DNA of 42,465 bases from Pseudomonadota bacterium (lineage in GTDB: Bacteria > Desulfobacterota > Desulfobulbia > Desulfobulbales > Desulfocapsaceae), in the NCBI GenBank assembly GCA_023412495.1, contig JAEYNP010000011.1, forward strand, positions 1-42,465, read 5' to 3'. The notes under the pieces are model-generated. The model was given only the letters and a program-made list of their open reading frames with translations, had not been told where the DNA came from and did no database searches. Below are positions 1 through 8,381 of the stretch, piece by piece. The number at the start of each line of letters is the position of its first letter. The first letter of the stretch is position 1. A program made the translations under genes and the position numbers.

Positions 1-819
1 CGACAGCAGCGACTCGTCCGCGCGATCGGACGGATCGTCGGTCGGCCGCGTCGGCCCTTCCTCGGGGTTGTTCTGCGGGATGTAGCGGTACAGCGTGCGG
101 ATCGCCTCGAGTGATTCGAGCTCGCTGTCGTGCGCGAAATGCGCGACGCCGGAGACGCCGGCATGGACGTCCGCGCCGCCCAGCCCCTCCATGTCGATCT
201 CCTCGTGCGGGACCGTCTTCACCACGTTCGGACCGGTCACGAACATGTAGCTCGTGCCGCGCACCATGTAGACGAAGTCGGTGATCGCGGGCGAGTAGAC
301 CGCACCACCCGCGCACGGGCCGAGGATCGCGCTGATCTGCGGCACCACGCCCGACGACAGCACGTTGCGGGTGAAGATGTCGGCGTAGCCGGCGAGCGAC
401 TCGACGCCCTCCTGGATGCGGGCGCCGCCCGAGTCGTTGAGGCCGATGATCGGCGATCCCACCTGCTGGGCAAGGTCCATGATCTTGCAGATCTTTTGGG
501 AATGGCCCTCGCCGAGGGACCCGCCGATGACGGTGAAATCCTGGCTGAAGACGAAGACCTCGCGGCCGCTGATCTTGCCGTGGCCCGTGATGACCCCGTC
601 GCCCGGCTGGCTGTCGCGGGTGTCGGCGTCCCCCCTGCCGACTTTCAGGATATCGATTTCCTCGAAGGAGCCCTCGTCGAGCAGCAGGTGGATCCGCTCC
701 CTCGCCGTGAGTTTCCCCCGCTGGTGCTGCACCTCGATGCGCTTCTGGCCGCCGCCGGCCAGGGCGTGTTCGCGCAGTTCGTGCAGCTGCAGGATATTGC
801 TGTGCATGATCTCAACCAT
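1..819 (-). CDS. Acyl-CoA carboxylase carboxyltransferase subunit (PccB/MmdA family), 3' end cut by window edge
   Basis: Partial gene of 273 codons running off the left edge with no stop. Reading the minus strand from ATG at 819 gives a carboxyltransferase with the biotin-dependent acyl-CoA carboxylase signatures [63 protein letters not shown] and [11 protein letters not shown]; the last two contribute to acyl-CoA and biotin binding sites in this family. An AAGGAGAT Shine-Dalgarno lies 5-7 nt upstream of the ATG. The protein would move CO2 from carboxybiotin to or from propionyl/methylmalonyl-CoA. With the oxaloacetate-decarboxylase-type genes 8 kb away this fits a methylmalonyl-CoA route, but the substrate cannot be fixed from sequence alone. 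By eye the part left of about position 470 is clearly richer in GC than the 5' part. Confidence 0.9.
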   Translation of the reverse strand, partial: MVEIMHSNILQLHELREHALAGGGQKRIEVQHQRGKLTARERIHLLLDEGSFEEIDILKVGRGDADTRDSQPGDGVITGHGKISGREVFVFSQDFTVIGGSLGEGHSQKICKIMDLAQQVGSPIIGLNDSGGARIQEGVESLAGYADIFTRNVLSSGVVPQISAILGPCAGGAVYSPAITDFVYMVRGTSYMFVTGPNVVKTVPHEEIDMEGLGGADVHAGVSGVAHFAHDSELESLEAIRTLYRYIPQNNPEEGPTRPTDDPSDRADESLLS

Positions 820-924
820 GGCATCTCCTTGTTGTGGACAACGGAATCCCTTGTCACCCGAGGTGACTGGATTCTTGATTTTCAGAGGAGGACAAGATGA
901 AGAAAACGGTGCGGAGGAAAAGCA

Positions 925-953
925 CCCAGACCGAGCGCTTGCTCAGTTCTGGG
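925..953 (-). terminator. Possible terminator downstream of the KASIII-like gene
   Basis: Stem CCCAGA / TCTGGG with an inner GAGC-GCTT-GCTC hairpin. On the minus strand it is followed by TGCTTTTCC, a short T-rich tract. It lies about 125 nt beyond the stop of the 1080-2231 gene. The T-tract is imperfect, so this is tentative. Confidence 0.35.
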
Positions 954-1079
954 CTAAACTATCTTTTTTCTGGGAATTTGGCAAGATCCGCCGTCGGGAA
1001 AGCAACAGATATTTAAGAAAGAAGCAAAATTTCAACCTGGGGCATCTTGTGCAAAAACAGCACGATACCCATCCCGCCA

Positions 1080-2231
1080 TCACCCGGCGACCGCCGTCAG
1101 CAGCATGAAGCTGTGGGAGAACCGGCCCGATTCCGGAATGAAGCACAGCACCCGGTCGCCGTCGCGGAGCTTGCCGGATTTGAGAAGGCCCTCCATGATG
1201 AGATAGATGGAGGCGCTGCCGATGTTGCCGACCTCGGAGAGGTTGGTGAACCATTTCTCATAGGGAATTTCAAAGCCCGAAGCCTTCATGCCCTGGTAGA
1301 AGCGGTCGCGGAAGTAATCCGAGGAATAGTGGGGCAGGTACCAGTCGATGTCCTCCGCGCGAAGGCTATGCTTTCCGGCAACCGTCGGCAGGGTCCTGGC
1401 CATGGCGGTGGTCACGATCTGCTCGTCGAGGAGTTTCACGTCCTGGCGCACGGCAAAAGGATTCTGTCCGACCGCGGCAGGACTGCCGCTCCTGTCCCGC
1501 CAGCCCTGCATGCGGCCGTCGTCCAGCTTCCTGCCGCCGGCATACATACAGGTGGGCAGTTCCCCGGCGTAGGAGCGGTTCTCGATCCATTCCACCCGAT
1601 AACACATCCCCTCCGCCCTCTTCCTGTTGGAGACAAAGGCAGCCCCGGCGCCGTCGGAGAGCATCCAGCGCAGGAAGTCGGCATCGAAACCGAGGATCGG
1701 CTTTTTGGCGAGGTCTTCCTCAGGATCGCTCTCCTTGTTAAAAAAACCCGCATGCATGTAGGAGGAGGCGATCTCCGAGCCGGTGGCCACCGCATTGTGC
1801 ACCGCTCCCGTGGCCACGTTCATGCAGGCATACTTCAGGGCGGTGACGCCTGCGAGGCAAATGCCCGCGGTGGTCACCACATCGCAGGGCGGAAGATTCA
1901 GCTCGCCCGCGACCATGACCCCGTGGCCGGGCATGAGCAGGTCGGGGCTCGCCGAGCCGCAGCACAGGCATTCGATCTCGGCCGGCGAGAAATCGGCGGT
2001 CGGCCTCAGCTTCCGAACCGCCTCTGCGGTCAACTGGGCATTGGTGTGGGTTGGCCGGCCGGTCTCGGGATCGAGGGCGTAGTAGCGGGTAGCGATCTTG
2101 TTGTTGGCGAGAATCCTCCGCTTGGTCCGCGACGGGGTGTTGTTTATCCTGCCGAGGATCTCCTCGATATGGTCGTTGTCCACAGGGGCATTGGGAAGGA
2201 ACGAGGCTAGATCGGTAATGAAGACATTCAT
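1080..2231 (-). CDS. 3-oxoacyl-ACP synthase III-like (KASIII/DarB-like thiolase-fold) enzyme
   Basis: 383 aa thiolase-fold condensing enzyme. The expected KASIII catalytic triad is visible: Cys125 in TTAGICLAG, His301 in YLPHYSS (the FabH PHQAN position) and Asn336 in VGNIGSAS. Such enzymes join an acyl-CoA or acyl-ACP to a malonyl- or 3-oxoacyl-ACP, or act as acyltransferases in secondary metabolism. The diverged motifs, together with its place as last gene after a radical SAM enzyme, an ABC exporter and a BtrH-type protein, argue for a specialised pathway and not the housekeeping FabH. It starts 6 nt after the radical SAM stop, so the two are probably cotranscribed and translationally linked. 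Product unknown. Confidence 0.85.
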   Translation of the reverse strand: MNVFITDLASFLPNAPVDNDHIEEILGRINNTPSRTKRRILANNKIATRYYALDPETGRPTHTNAQLTAEAVRKLRPTADFSPAEIECLCCGSASPDLLMPGHGVMVAGELNLPPCDVVTTAGICLAGVTALKYACMNVATGAVHNAVATGSEIASSYMHAGFFNKESDPEEDLAKKPILGFDADFLRWMLSDGAGAAFVSNRKRAEGMCYRVEWIENRSYAGELPTCMYAGGRKLDDGRMQGWRDRSGSPAAVGQNPFAVRQDVKLLDEQIVTTAMARTLPTVAGKHSLRAEDIDWYLPHYSSDYFRDRFYQGMKASGFEIPYEKWFTNLSEVGNIGSASIYLIMEGLLKSGKLRDGDRVLCFIPESGRFSHSFMLLTAVAG

Positions 2232-2237
2232 GTGGAC

Positions 2238-3539
2238 TCAACTCTTATGGATGTGGTGGTGAAGATGTTTCATCAAATCGGAATAAAGGGTGTAAAACTC
2301 TCTGGTCGGCAGCCGCGTGGGCAGGACCGCGTTGGAGAAAGTATAATAGTCGAGGTCGGTGATGGTCAAATCCCTCCGCAGCCGGCGAAAGAGCGGGGTG
2401 CCGGGGATCGGCGTGAGGATGGACGGGATCGGCAGCGCAATGGGCGCGCTGTCGATGAACCGGCCGAGCCGCTCGAAGTCGGCGTAATCGTAATCCGGAG
2501 AGATGATGAAGTCGCCGACCACCCGGATGCCGATATCCTCGAGGATGGCAAGGGCCTCCAGGTTCTTGGCAAGAGTTGCGCGCTTGTTCATCCGGGCAAG
2601 CCGTTCGTCGTCGATCTCCTCGAAGCCGATGACCACCGCGGCAAGTCCCGCCCGATGCCAGAGCCGCATGAGATCCGGGTCGGCGACCACGGTGTCGGCC
2701 CGGACATCGGCCACGAATTTCTTATCGATCCCCAGATCGAGGAGCCGCTCGGCGAGGAGCCTTGCCGCCGCCCGGTCGCCGAAGGTGTTGGCGTCGACGA
2801 AGCGGATAAGCGGGATATCGCTCAACAGTCCGATATCGCGGATTATCGCATCTACGCTGTGGCATAAGTACCGCCCGCCGGTCATCGACGGTATGGAACA
2901 GAAGGCGCAGGAGTGGGTGCAACCGAAGGCGGTGACCACGAAGCCGACCTTGCCCCCCACCCCGCTCATCACGTACTTGTCGCGGTGGGCCGCGACCAGA
3001 TCGTAGCGCGGCGGCCGCTCGTCGACCAGGTCGGCGACCGTGTACTTTCTGGGCGAGGGGCTGAAGCCCCCGGGACTCACCCGGGCCACGCCCGGTATCG
3101 CCGACTCGCGCCCCTCGGCCAGGGCATCGACCAGCTGCCGAAAGGCGAGCTTGCCAAGGCCGGTGACGACGAAGTCGATATTGTCCCGGTTGAAGTAGGC
3201 GGGATCGCAGGAGGCGTGGTGGCCGCCGACGACGATGATCGGGTTCCTCTCGGCGAAGCGCTCTTTGATTTCGCCCGCCAGTCTGATCACCGTGTTGGCC
3301 TCGCAGGTGACCGCGGTGAAGCCGATCAGATCGGGAATGCCTTCATCATCCAGCCCGGCCAGCCCCTCCGGATAGGCCTTCAGGTCGAGGATCCGCACCG
3401 CATGACCGTCGAGGTTGCCGGCCAGCACCGAGAGCGCCAGCGGCTCGCCGCGGAAGATCATTTTGATCGAGGTGATGCCGTACTCCTCTTCCGGGATGGA
3501 GCGGCCGCAGTTGGGCGGATTGACGAGAACTATGTTCAT
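2238..3539 (-). CDS. B12-binding-type radical SAM enzyme
   Basis: 433 aa. Residues 1 to about 150 look like the Rossmann-type cobalamin-binding domain of class B radical SAM enzymes (VNPPNCG start, VVGGHHAS), though no DxHxxG cobalamin-ligand motif is visible. The radical SAM core follows, with the CX3CX2C cluster motif at Cys207, Cys211 and Cys214 (GCTHSCAFC). The start at 3539 is chosen over a longer upstream frame because AAGGAAAT precedes it and the conserved N-terminus begins there. Members methylate unactivated carbons or rearrange lipid and natural-product intermediates. The tail ends in a short His-rich stretch (HLHHHIHKS). It sits between the ABC permease and the KASIII gene on the same strand; the substrate is presumably the acyl product of this cluster (inference). 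Confidence 0.85.
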   Translation of the reverse strand: MNIVLVNPPNCGRSIPEEEYGITSIKMIFRGEPLALSVLAGNLDGHAVRILDLKAYPEGLAGLDDEGIPDLIGFTAVTCEANTVIRLAGEIKERFAERNPIIVVGGHHASCDPAYFNRDNIDFVVTGLGKLAFRQLVDALAEGRESAIPGVARVSPGGFSPSPRKYTVADLVDERPPRYDLVAAHRDKYVMSGVGGKVGFVVTAFGCTHSCAFCSIPSMTGGRYLCHSVDAIIRDIGLLSDIPLIRFVDANTFGDRAAARLLAERLLDLGIDKKFVADVRADTVVADPDLMRLWHRAGLAAVVIGFEEIDDERLARMNKRATLAKNLEALAILEDIGIRVVGDFIISPDYDYADFERLGRFIDSAPIALPIPSILTPIPGTPLFRRLRRDLTITDLDYYTFSNAVLPTRLPTREFYTLYSDLMKHLHHHIHKS

Positions 3540-3555
3540 AGAATTTCCTTGTCGT

Positions 3556-4875
3556 TCAGGGGTGCTTTCGCCTCGCCGCAGAATAGAGAAAGCCGCAGAG
3601 CGTGATGCCCAGACCGAAGGCGGTGAGCGCCAGGGTCTCGGGCAGAATCTCCCGCAGTCCGCCGCCGCGGAGCAGGAGGTCGTAGAAGCCGCTCTGCCCC
3701 CAGTAAAGCGGGGAAACCAGGCACATCGGCCGGAGAAAGTCGGGCAGGGCGTAGACCGGCACCATGATGCCGCCGATTGCCGCCCCAATGACGATGGACA
3801 CCGGGGCGAAGACGGCGATCTGTTCGTAGGTCCTGCCCACCATGCCGAGGAAGATGCCGTAGCCGCAGGCGGCGACGATGATGGCAAGCAGCACCAGAAC
3901 AAAGAGCAGCGGCCCCCCCCCAAGCTCGAAGGCCGGCAGACCGAAGAGGGGGAGGACGAAGATTCCGGCTCCGACGATCACCGCGAACTGGACCAGGCAG
4001 ACCAACACGTATGCGGCGATTTTTCCCGCAACCACCGTAAAGTAGCTGACGGGCAGGACCCTTAGGCGCAGCAGCGTCCCGGAGTCCCGTTCCTTGATGA
4101 GCGAGCCGGCCAGCGGCACGGCGATGAAGAACAGACCGAAGATCGCCCAGGCCGGGACATTCTGCTGGACGGCCGTCGGCTGGCGGGTGAAACCCATGGC
4201 CGTGGTGAAATGTTCCGCAACCGGGATGAGGACCGTCTCTTCGAAGAGAGCGGGCAGCAGGTCCCGGGCGCTCAGCTTCGGCAGGGGGAAGGCCTGCATC
4301 ATCTGCGGGCTGATGTTCTCCCCTATCTTGTCCGGCAGGAGGGCAAGGCTGTGCTCGACCAGGAGCTGGGCCTGAACCCCCGCCACCACCCGATCGAGCG
4401 CCGTGCGCACCGCCGCCCGAAAGCTGCCGTGCACCGTGGGGTCGAACCAGACGAGAATCTCGGGGATGATGGGCGCCGGGTCGGCCGGCCGTTCCGGGAA
4501 AAGATGCGTTTCAACCTTTTGCCGGGCCCCCCGATCCGCACCCGCCGAGAGCCCTTCCGGCAGAACCACCCCGAACTGATAGCGGCCGGCCGCCACCAGG
4601 CCGTGCACCTTGTCGGCAGAAAGGTCTTCGCCCTCCAGCTGCTCGACCAGGCGGACGGTGTCGATCCGGGCGAAGAGGTTGCGGATTTCTGCGCCGATCG
4701 CTCCCCGGTCCTTGTCGACGAACAACACCTCGACGATGGTGGTCGTCACCTTCTCCTGGATGAGGGTGATGACGATCACCAGAAAAGCCGGCATGACAAA
4801 GAGCAGAACAAGACCTGCCCGATCGCGAACCAGCAGGAGGAACTCCTTGGCTATCGAGGCTATGAATCTTGCCAT
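3556..4875 (-). CDS. ABC-2 type transporter permease
   Basis: 439 aa. One N-terminal transmembrane helix (about 17-38, LVLLFVMPAFLVIVITLI), a large external domain (about 45-240), then a cluster of C-terminal helices ending near 430; this is the ABC2_membrane_3 (YhhJ/NatB-like) layout of drug, lipid or natural-product exporters. The start is set at 4875 because the ATPase stop lies only 2 nt upstream and GGGAG precedes it. It pairs with the ATPase encoded immediately upstream and is followed by the radical SAM gene. Confidence 0.85.
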   Translation of the reverse strand: MARFIASIAKEFLLLVRDRAGLVLLFVMPAFLVIVITLIQEKVTTTIVEVLFVDKDRGAIGAEIRNLFARIDTVRLVEQLEGEDLSADKVHGLVAAGRYQFGVVLPEGLSAGADRGARQKVETHLFPERPADPAPIIPEILVWFDPTVHGSFRAAVRTALDRVVAGVQAQLLVEHSLALLPDKIGENISPQMMQAFPLPKLSARDLLPALFEETVLIPVAEHFTTAMGFTRQPTAVQQNVPAWAIFGLFFIAVPLAGSLIKERDSGTLLRLRVLPVSYFTVVAGKIAAYVLVCLVQFAVIVGAGIFVLPLFGLPAFELGGGPLLFVLVLLAIIVAACGYGIFLGMVGRTYEQIAVFAPVSIVIGAAIGGIMVPVYALPDFLRPMCLVSPLYWGQSGFYDLLLRGGGLREILPETLALTAFGLGITLCGFLYSAARRKHP

Positions 4876-4877
4876 TC

Positions 4878-5639
4878 TCACTCCCGCAAGTGTTCCCCGG
4901 TCTTTTTCAGGTAGAGGGCTGAGAGGTCCTCGCATCCCTCCGCCTGGGCTACCAGCTGTGCGGGTGTGCCCTCGGCGACAATCCGCCCCCCGTCGATGAT
5001 TGCCACCCGCCGGCAGAGGCGCTGGACCTCCTCCAGATAATGGGAGGTGTAGACCATGGCCATTCCCTCGCTGTTGAGGGCGGCCAACCTCTCCATGATG
5101 AGGTGCCGCGACTGGGCGTCGATCCCCACCGTCGGCTCGTCGAGAAAGAGCAGCTCCGGCTCGTGGATGAGACCGACGATCAGGTTGATACGCCGCTTCA
5201 TACCTCCAGAATAGGTGGCCACCAACCGGTTGCGCCTGTCCCGGAGGCCGAACATCTCGAGATAATATTCGGACCGCTCCAGCAGATCCGCCCCTTTGAG
5301 GCCATACATCCGGCCGAAATAGGCGATGTTTTCACAGCCGGTCAGCCGGTCGTAGAGGGCGATGTCCTGCGGCACCAGGCCGATTTTCCGCCGGACTGCA
5401 GCGGGGTTGGCGCGGGCGTCTATCCCCCCGATGACGAGCGCCCCCTGCTGGGGTCGCAGCAGTGTTGTGAACAACGAGATGAGAGTGGTCTTGCCGGCGC
5501 CGTTCGGGCCGATCAGGCCGCAGAATTCGTCGGGGAAAAGGGTAAAGGAGACGGAATTCACGGCGGGGGACTCGCTGCCGGCATAGGTGAGCATCAGGTC
5601 CCTGGCCTGCAGGAGCGGCTGATTGGTCAAGGGTTTCAT
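4878..5639 (-). CDS. ABC transporter ATP-binding protein
   Basis: 253 aa from the chosen ATG (MKPLTNQ). Walker A GPNGAGKTT, Q-loop LVPQDIALYD, signature YSGGMKRR, Walker B LLFLDEPTVGID and H-loop YTSHYLEEV are all present, so the domain is complete and of the CcmA/NatA/drug-export type. Upstream in-frame ATGs at 5657, 5693 and 5744 exist, but the region from 5663 to 5728 is a palindromic repeat element, so the first ATG before the conserved domain is preferred even though its Shine-Dalgarno is poor. It is expected to power the permease that follows 2 nt downstream. Confidence 0.85.
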   Translation of the reverse strand: MKPLTNQPLLQARDLMLTYAGSESPAVNSVSFTLFPDEFCGLIGPNGAGKTTLISLFTTLLRPQQGALVIGGIDARANPAAVRRKIGLVPQDIALYDRLTGCENIAYFGRMYGLKGADLLERSEYYLEMFGLRDRRNRLVATYSGGMKRRINLIVGLIHEPELLFLDEPTVGIDAQSRHLIMERLAALNSEGMAMVYTSHYLEEVQRLCRRVAIIDGGRIVAEGTPAQLVAQAEGCEDLSALYLKKTGEHLRE

Positions 5640-5662
5640 ACTGAAGTTGGAAAACATCCCAT

Positions 5663-5728
5663 GCAGGGGCGAGCCTTCTGATTGGCCTTTCATATATTCA
5701 TCCGGGCGGATAGAAGATTCGCCCCTAC
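5663..5728. repeat. REP-like palindromic element
   Basis: 66 bp bounded by near-matching inverted ends GCAGGGGCGAGCC (5663-5675) and GATTCGCCCCTAC (5716-5728), with an inner GGGCGGA...TTCGCCC palindrome (5704-5724). The GTAGGGGCGA..TCGCCCC style is typical of small intergenic REP or MITE-like repeats. It lies between the BtrH-like gene and the ATPase gene and makes the ATPase start uncertain. Confidence 0.55.
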
Positions 5729-5768
5729 GAATCCCGGCAGACACACCATGCCGGACCGGACCGGCGGC

Positions 5769-6776
5769 TCAATGGAGGAGATGCAATATATCGCCATAGA
5801 TCTCCCGTTCGGTGCGGGCGCATTCGCGCAGGATCCCGGCCAGCTCGCCGTAGGTATCGCCTGATCTGGCCCGGCCCTTGCACATCCGCGCCCCGGTCAC
5901 GGCAAAACGCCGCCAGGTGTCGCCGACCTGCGTCATCCGCTCGGAAATGGGGAGAAGCGGTGCGAGTCCCGTGATCTCCGCCGCCTCCTGGAGAAATGCG
6001 GCGTACATGAAGCGAAAGCCACCCCCGCCCGTTCCGATCTCCTCCTGCATCCGGATAAGCTGGCCGAGGTGGAGCAGCGCGGAAGCCTCGCCCAACTTGG
6101 CCGGCCACCTTTCAAGCCTCCCGGCCAGAAAGGCGATGCCCCTCGTGCCGAGGAAGGGCAGGGGGATGCGCAGCATGGTCCTGCAGACCGCGGCCAGCCC
6201 CTGGCGGACGGCCGCGGCCATGTCCGGATGCTCCGGCACCGACTCCAGGTAATACATCGTCCCCTGCGGGGCGAGCGCCCCCTTCGCGAAGCGGGCCCGC
6301 TGCAGGTCTTCCCGGCGGCAGCGGACTACATTTTCGAAGACCGGATCGCTGATCAGGTATTCGTCCCCGTCCCGGCCGATCACCACCAGGTTGTGCATGT
6401 TGAAGTGAAAGCGGAAGGCTGGGGGGAAATAGGGCAGCCAGTAGGCGCCGGTCTGGCAGCCGACCGGGATGTTCTGCGCCAGCTTTTCATCGAGGGCCGC
6501 CATGGCCTCCTGCTCCGAGCGGAATTTCCGCCGCCGGACTCTCACCCCCAGCCTCTTGGTCACGGTGCCGAAAATATTGCCGACGGCGCAGCGAAAGGTG
6601 GTCAGCGGCAGATTGTTGATCCGGATAAAGGGCAGATAACCGAAAAACAGACCTTCGCCGATCCCGAAAGCCAGCGCTTCCGAGCAGCAAACATGGTGGT
6701 AATGGAGGAGATTGGCGGTCACCCCGCTTTCGCAATGCGCCGACTGCCGGTGGGGAAAATCAATGAGGGAATCCAT
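5769..6776 (-). CDS. BtrH N-terminal domain protein (papain-like acyltransferase/amidase fold, DUF4872-like)
   Basis: 335 aa. The N-terminus carries Cys15 in AHCESGVTANLLHYHH, the position of the nucleophile in BtrH-type cysteine proteins, and His in FNMHNLVVIGRDGDEYLISDP (about 165-185) fits the partner His/Asp region. In butirosin synthesis BtrH moves an acyl group from an acyl-carrier protein to the acceptor; here it could release or transfer the acyl product of the KASIII and radical SAM enzymes (inference). The start at 6776 is supported by a TGATG overlap with the preceding stop, indicating translational coupling. The C-terminal half is helical. Confidence 0.75.
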   Translation of the reverse strand: MDSLIDFPHRQSAHCESGVTANLLHYHHVCCSEALAFGIGEGLFFGYLPFIRINNLPLTTFRCAVGNIFGTVTKRLGVRVRRRKFRSEQEAMAALDEKLAQNIPVGCQTGAYWLPYFPPAFRFHFNMHNLVVIGRDGDEYLISDPVFENVVRCRREDLQRARFAKGALAPQGTMYYLESVPEHPDMAAAVRQGLAAVCRTMLRIPLPFLGTRGIAFLAGRLERWPAKLGEASALLHLGQLIRMQEEIGTGGGGFRFMYAAFLQEAAEITGLAPLLPISERMTQVGDTWRRFAVTGARMCKGRARSGDTYGELAGILRECARTEREIYGDILHLLH

Positions 6777-7204
6777 CAACTGTGCTTGATCAATTCGGGG
6801 GAGAAGGAGTCGGGAACTGTTTTGAGCTGGTCGACGGTAATCCCGAACACCCCGGCATACCTCTGCAGGATCCTCTCGGGAAGCCGCGCAAAAATCTTCG
6901 GCCTGCGGTGCCTTTTCACCCGCCACCTCGCCATGCCCACATAGCTCGCCAGCAGGCCGGCATCCATCTGGTGGCGCGCCTGATGGTAGGCGAGGGGACT
7001 CAGTTCACCCTGCCGCACCAGCCGGTGGACCCTGGCGGTTTCCTCGACGATCAGGGCCCAGGCCTGGTCGTTGACGATGTTCTTGGCTTCCCAGCCAAGA
7101 CTCTGCGCGAGGGTGTACTTGCCATCAGCGCCCACGACATAGCAGACTTCGTGGCCGTAGTTGCCGATCATGCCGTTATCCTGGGGTACTTCCTCAACTT
7201 TCAT
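6776..7204 (-). CDS. Small protein of unknown function, first gene of the biosynthetic cluster
   Basis: 142 aa, no family recognised. The first 45 residues (NGMIGNYGHEVCYVVGADGKYTLAQSLGWEAKN) look like a small beta domain. The C-terminal part is basic and helical (RWRVKRHRRPKIFARLPERILQRYAGVFGIT) and could be a helix-turn-helix. Its stop overlaps the start of the BtrH-like gene (TGATG), so it belongs to the same operon. A carrier, adaptor or regulator role is possible but unproven. Confidence 0.6.
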   Translation of the reverse strand: MKVEEVPQDNGMIGNYGHEVCYVVGADGKYTLAQSLGWEAKNIVNDQAWALIVEETARVHRLVRQGELSPLAYHQARHQMDAGLLASYVGMARWRVKRHRRPKIFARLPERILQRYAGVFGITVDQLKTVPDSFSPELIKHS

Positions 7205-7253
7205 GTCTTTTGCGGTAGTTGGTCAGCCCTGGCGCCGGTTGTTTCTCTTCCAG

Positions 7254-7300
7254 TAGTTTTCTACATTAAGCGCCGAAGCCGGCGATTTCCCGGAAAACTA
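7254..7300. promoter_or_regulatory. Two-tier hairpin in the leader of the 7204-1080 cluster
   Basis: Outer stem TAGTTTTC (7254-7261) / GAAAACTA (7293-7300), 8 bp perfect, encloses CGCCG-AAGC-CGGCG (7271-7284). It lies about 50 nt upstream of the first gene of the cluster and downstream of pyrF. No T-tract follows on the minus strand, so a leader RNA structure or operator is more likely than a terminator. Confidence 0.4.
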
Positions 7301-7409
7301 GCAGCAAGGTCCCCGGGTGTCAATTTTTTATGAAACGAGATGGAGGAGATTCAGCGTTTTCGGCAGCATCTGCAGTAGGAACAGATTTACGAAAAACAAG
7401 GCAGATTAC

Positions 7410-7437
7410 TCAGTCCTCATAGCTCAGCCCTCAGCCC
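7410..7437. repeat. Four-unit heptamer tandem repeat (TCAGYCC type)
   Basis: TCAGTCC, TCATAGC, TCAGCCC, TCAGCCC: four successive 7-mers, the second degenerate, ending 1 nt before the pyrF stop codon (7439-7441). This resembles the short tandemly repeated heptamers (STRR) described in cyanobacteria. A second four-unit array of another heptamer is at 15760-15787. Confidence 0.55.
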
Positions 7438-7438
7438 T

Positions 7439-8146
7439 TTACGAAGCGGCGGCGATCTCACGCTGCATCGTTTCGATCACCGCAATCGGATCAGCCGCCC
7501 GGGTGATGGGACGCCCCACAACCACATGATTAGCGCCGCTCTTCAGCGCCATCCCGGCCGTTACTATCCGCTGCTGATCATCGGCGCCGTCCATCACATT
7601 GGCCCCGGGCCGTATGCCGGGGGTGACGATGAGCAGCTTCTCCCCCAGCCCCTGACGCAGCTTTTCCGCCTCGAGCCCGGAGGAGACCACCCCGTCGCAG
7701 CCCAGTTCCAGCGCCCGTTTCGCCCGATAATAAACGAGATCAGCGACCGAACCGGTCATCCCCATGGCCCGCATATCATCTTCACCGAAACTGGTCAGGA
7801 CGGTGACGGCGAGGAGCTGGAGGTTTCCGCGAGCGGAAACCGCCGCCCGGACGATCGGGTCGTTGCCGTGAATGGTGGCGAAAGTCACGCCGCGGTCGCC
7901 CACCTGCCGCACCGCCAATTTGACCGTCTCGGGAATATCGAAGAATTTCAGGTCGAGCATGACCTTGTGACCGCGATCGACAAGCCAGTCCACGGTCTCG
8001 AACCAGCTGCCCATGAAGAGCTGCAGGCCGATCTTATAGAAGGTGCAGCGGGACTCGCACTTTTTCACCACGGCCTTTGCCTCTTCGGGACTGTTCACAT
8101 CGAGGGCGACGATTATTCGCTCCCGCAAGGGTATCTCTTTGCTCAT
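7439..8146 (-). CDS. pyrF: Orotidine 5'-phosphate decarboxylase
   Basis: 235 aa, usual length for group 1 PyrF. It converts OMP to UMP in the last step of de novo pyrimidine synthesis. The catalytic Lys/Asp array is seen in VMLDLKFFDIPETV (DxKxxD), the N-terminal substrate Asp in VALDVNSPEEA, and the phosphate-binding end in VTPGIRPGAN and HVVVGRPITRAADP. It stands alone between the biosynthetic cluster and a divergent ABM-domain gene. Confidence 0.97.
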   Translation of the reverse strand: MSKEIPLRERIIVALDVNSPEEAKAVVKKCESRCTFYKIGLQLFMGSWFETVDWLVDRGHKVMLDLKFFDIPETVKLAVRQVGDRGVTFATIHGNDPIVRAAVSARGNLQLLAVTVLTSFGEDDMRAMGMTGSVADLVYYRAKRALELGCDGVVSSGLEAEKLRQGLGEKLLIVTPGIRPGANVMDGADDQQRIVTAGMALKSGANHVVVGRPITRAADPIAVIETMQREIAAAS

Positions 8147-8268
8147 TGCATTCCTTGTATGTCATATATACGTCTGGCCCGTTCCGGCCGAAACAGCCTT
8201 TCTTTTTACCTGCTTTATCCGCCTTTGGCAAGTTCGCCTCCACCTGCCGGGCTTTCTTTACAATGCTG

Positions 8269-8296
8269 TTTACGTATAATATAATCTCATTATAAT
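8269..8296 (+). promoter_or_regulatory. Predicted sigma-70 promoter for the ABM-domain gene
   Basis: TTTACG (8269-8274), 16-nt spacer, TATAAT (8291-8296), in an AT-rich stretch about 85 nt upstream of the start at 8382. The -10 is a perfect match and the -35 matches 4 of 6. Confidence 0.45.
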
Positions 8297-8381
8297 AAAG
8301 GATTATTTACTCATTCTTATCGGCAACTTGTATTGGCTCTCGCCAAGGCGTAATCGGGATAATACATGAAAGGAGATGACT

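Noticed and set aside
1080..7204. Ladderane or aryl-polyene type pathway
   Set aside because: Only a KASIII and one radical SAM gene are shared with such clusters; desaturase, KASII and ACP genes are missing.
7410..7437. CRISPR-like repeat
   Set aside because: Units are 7 nt without spacers; heptamer tandem array instead.
8376..8381. ATG at 8376 as start of the ABM-domain gene
   Set aside because: It directly follows the AAAGGAG, leaving no spacing; the ATG at 8382 fits.
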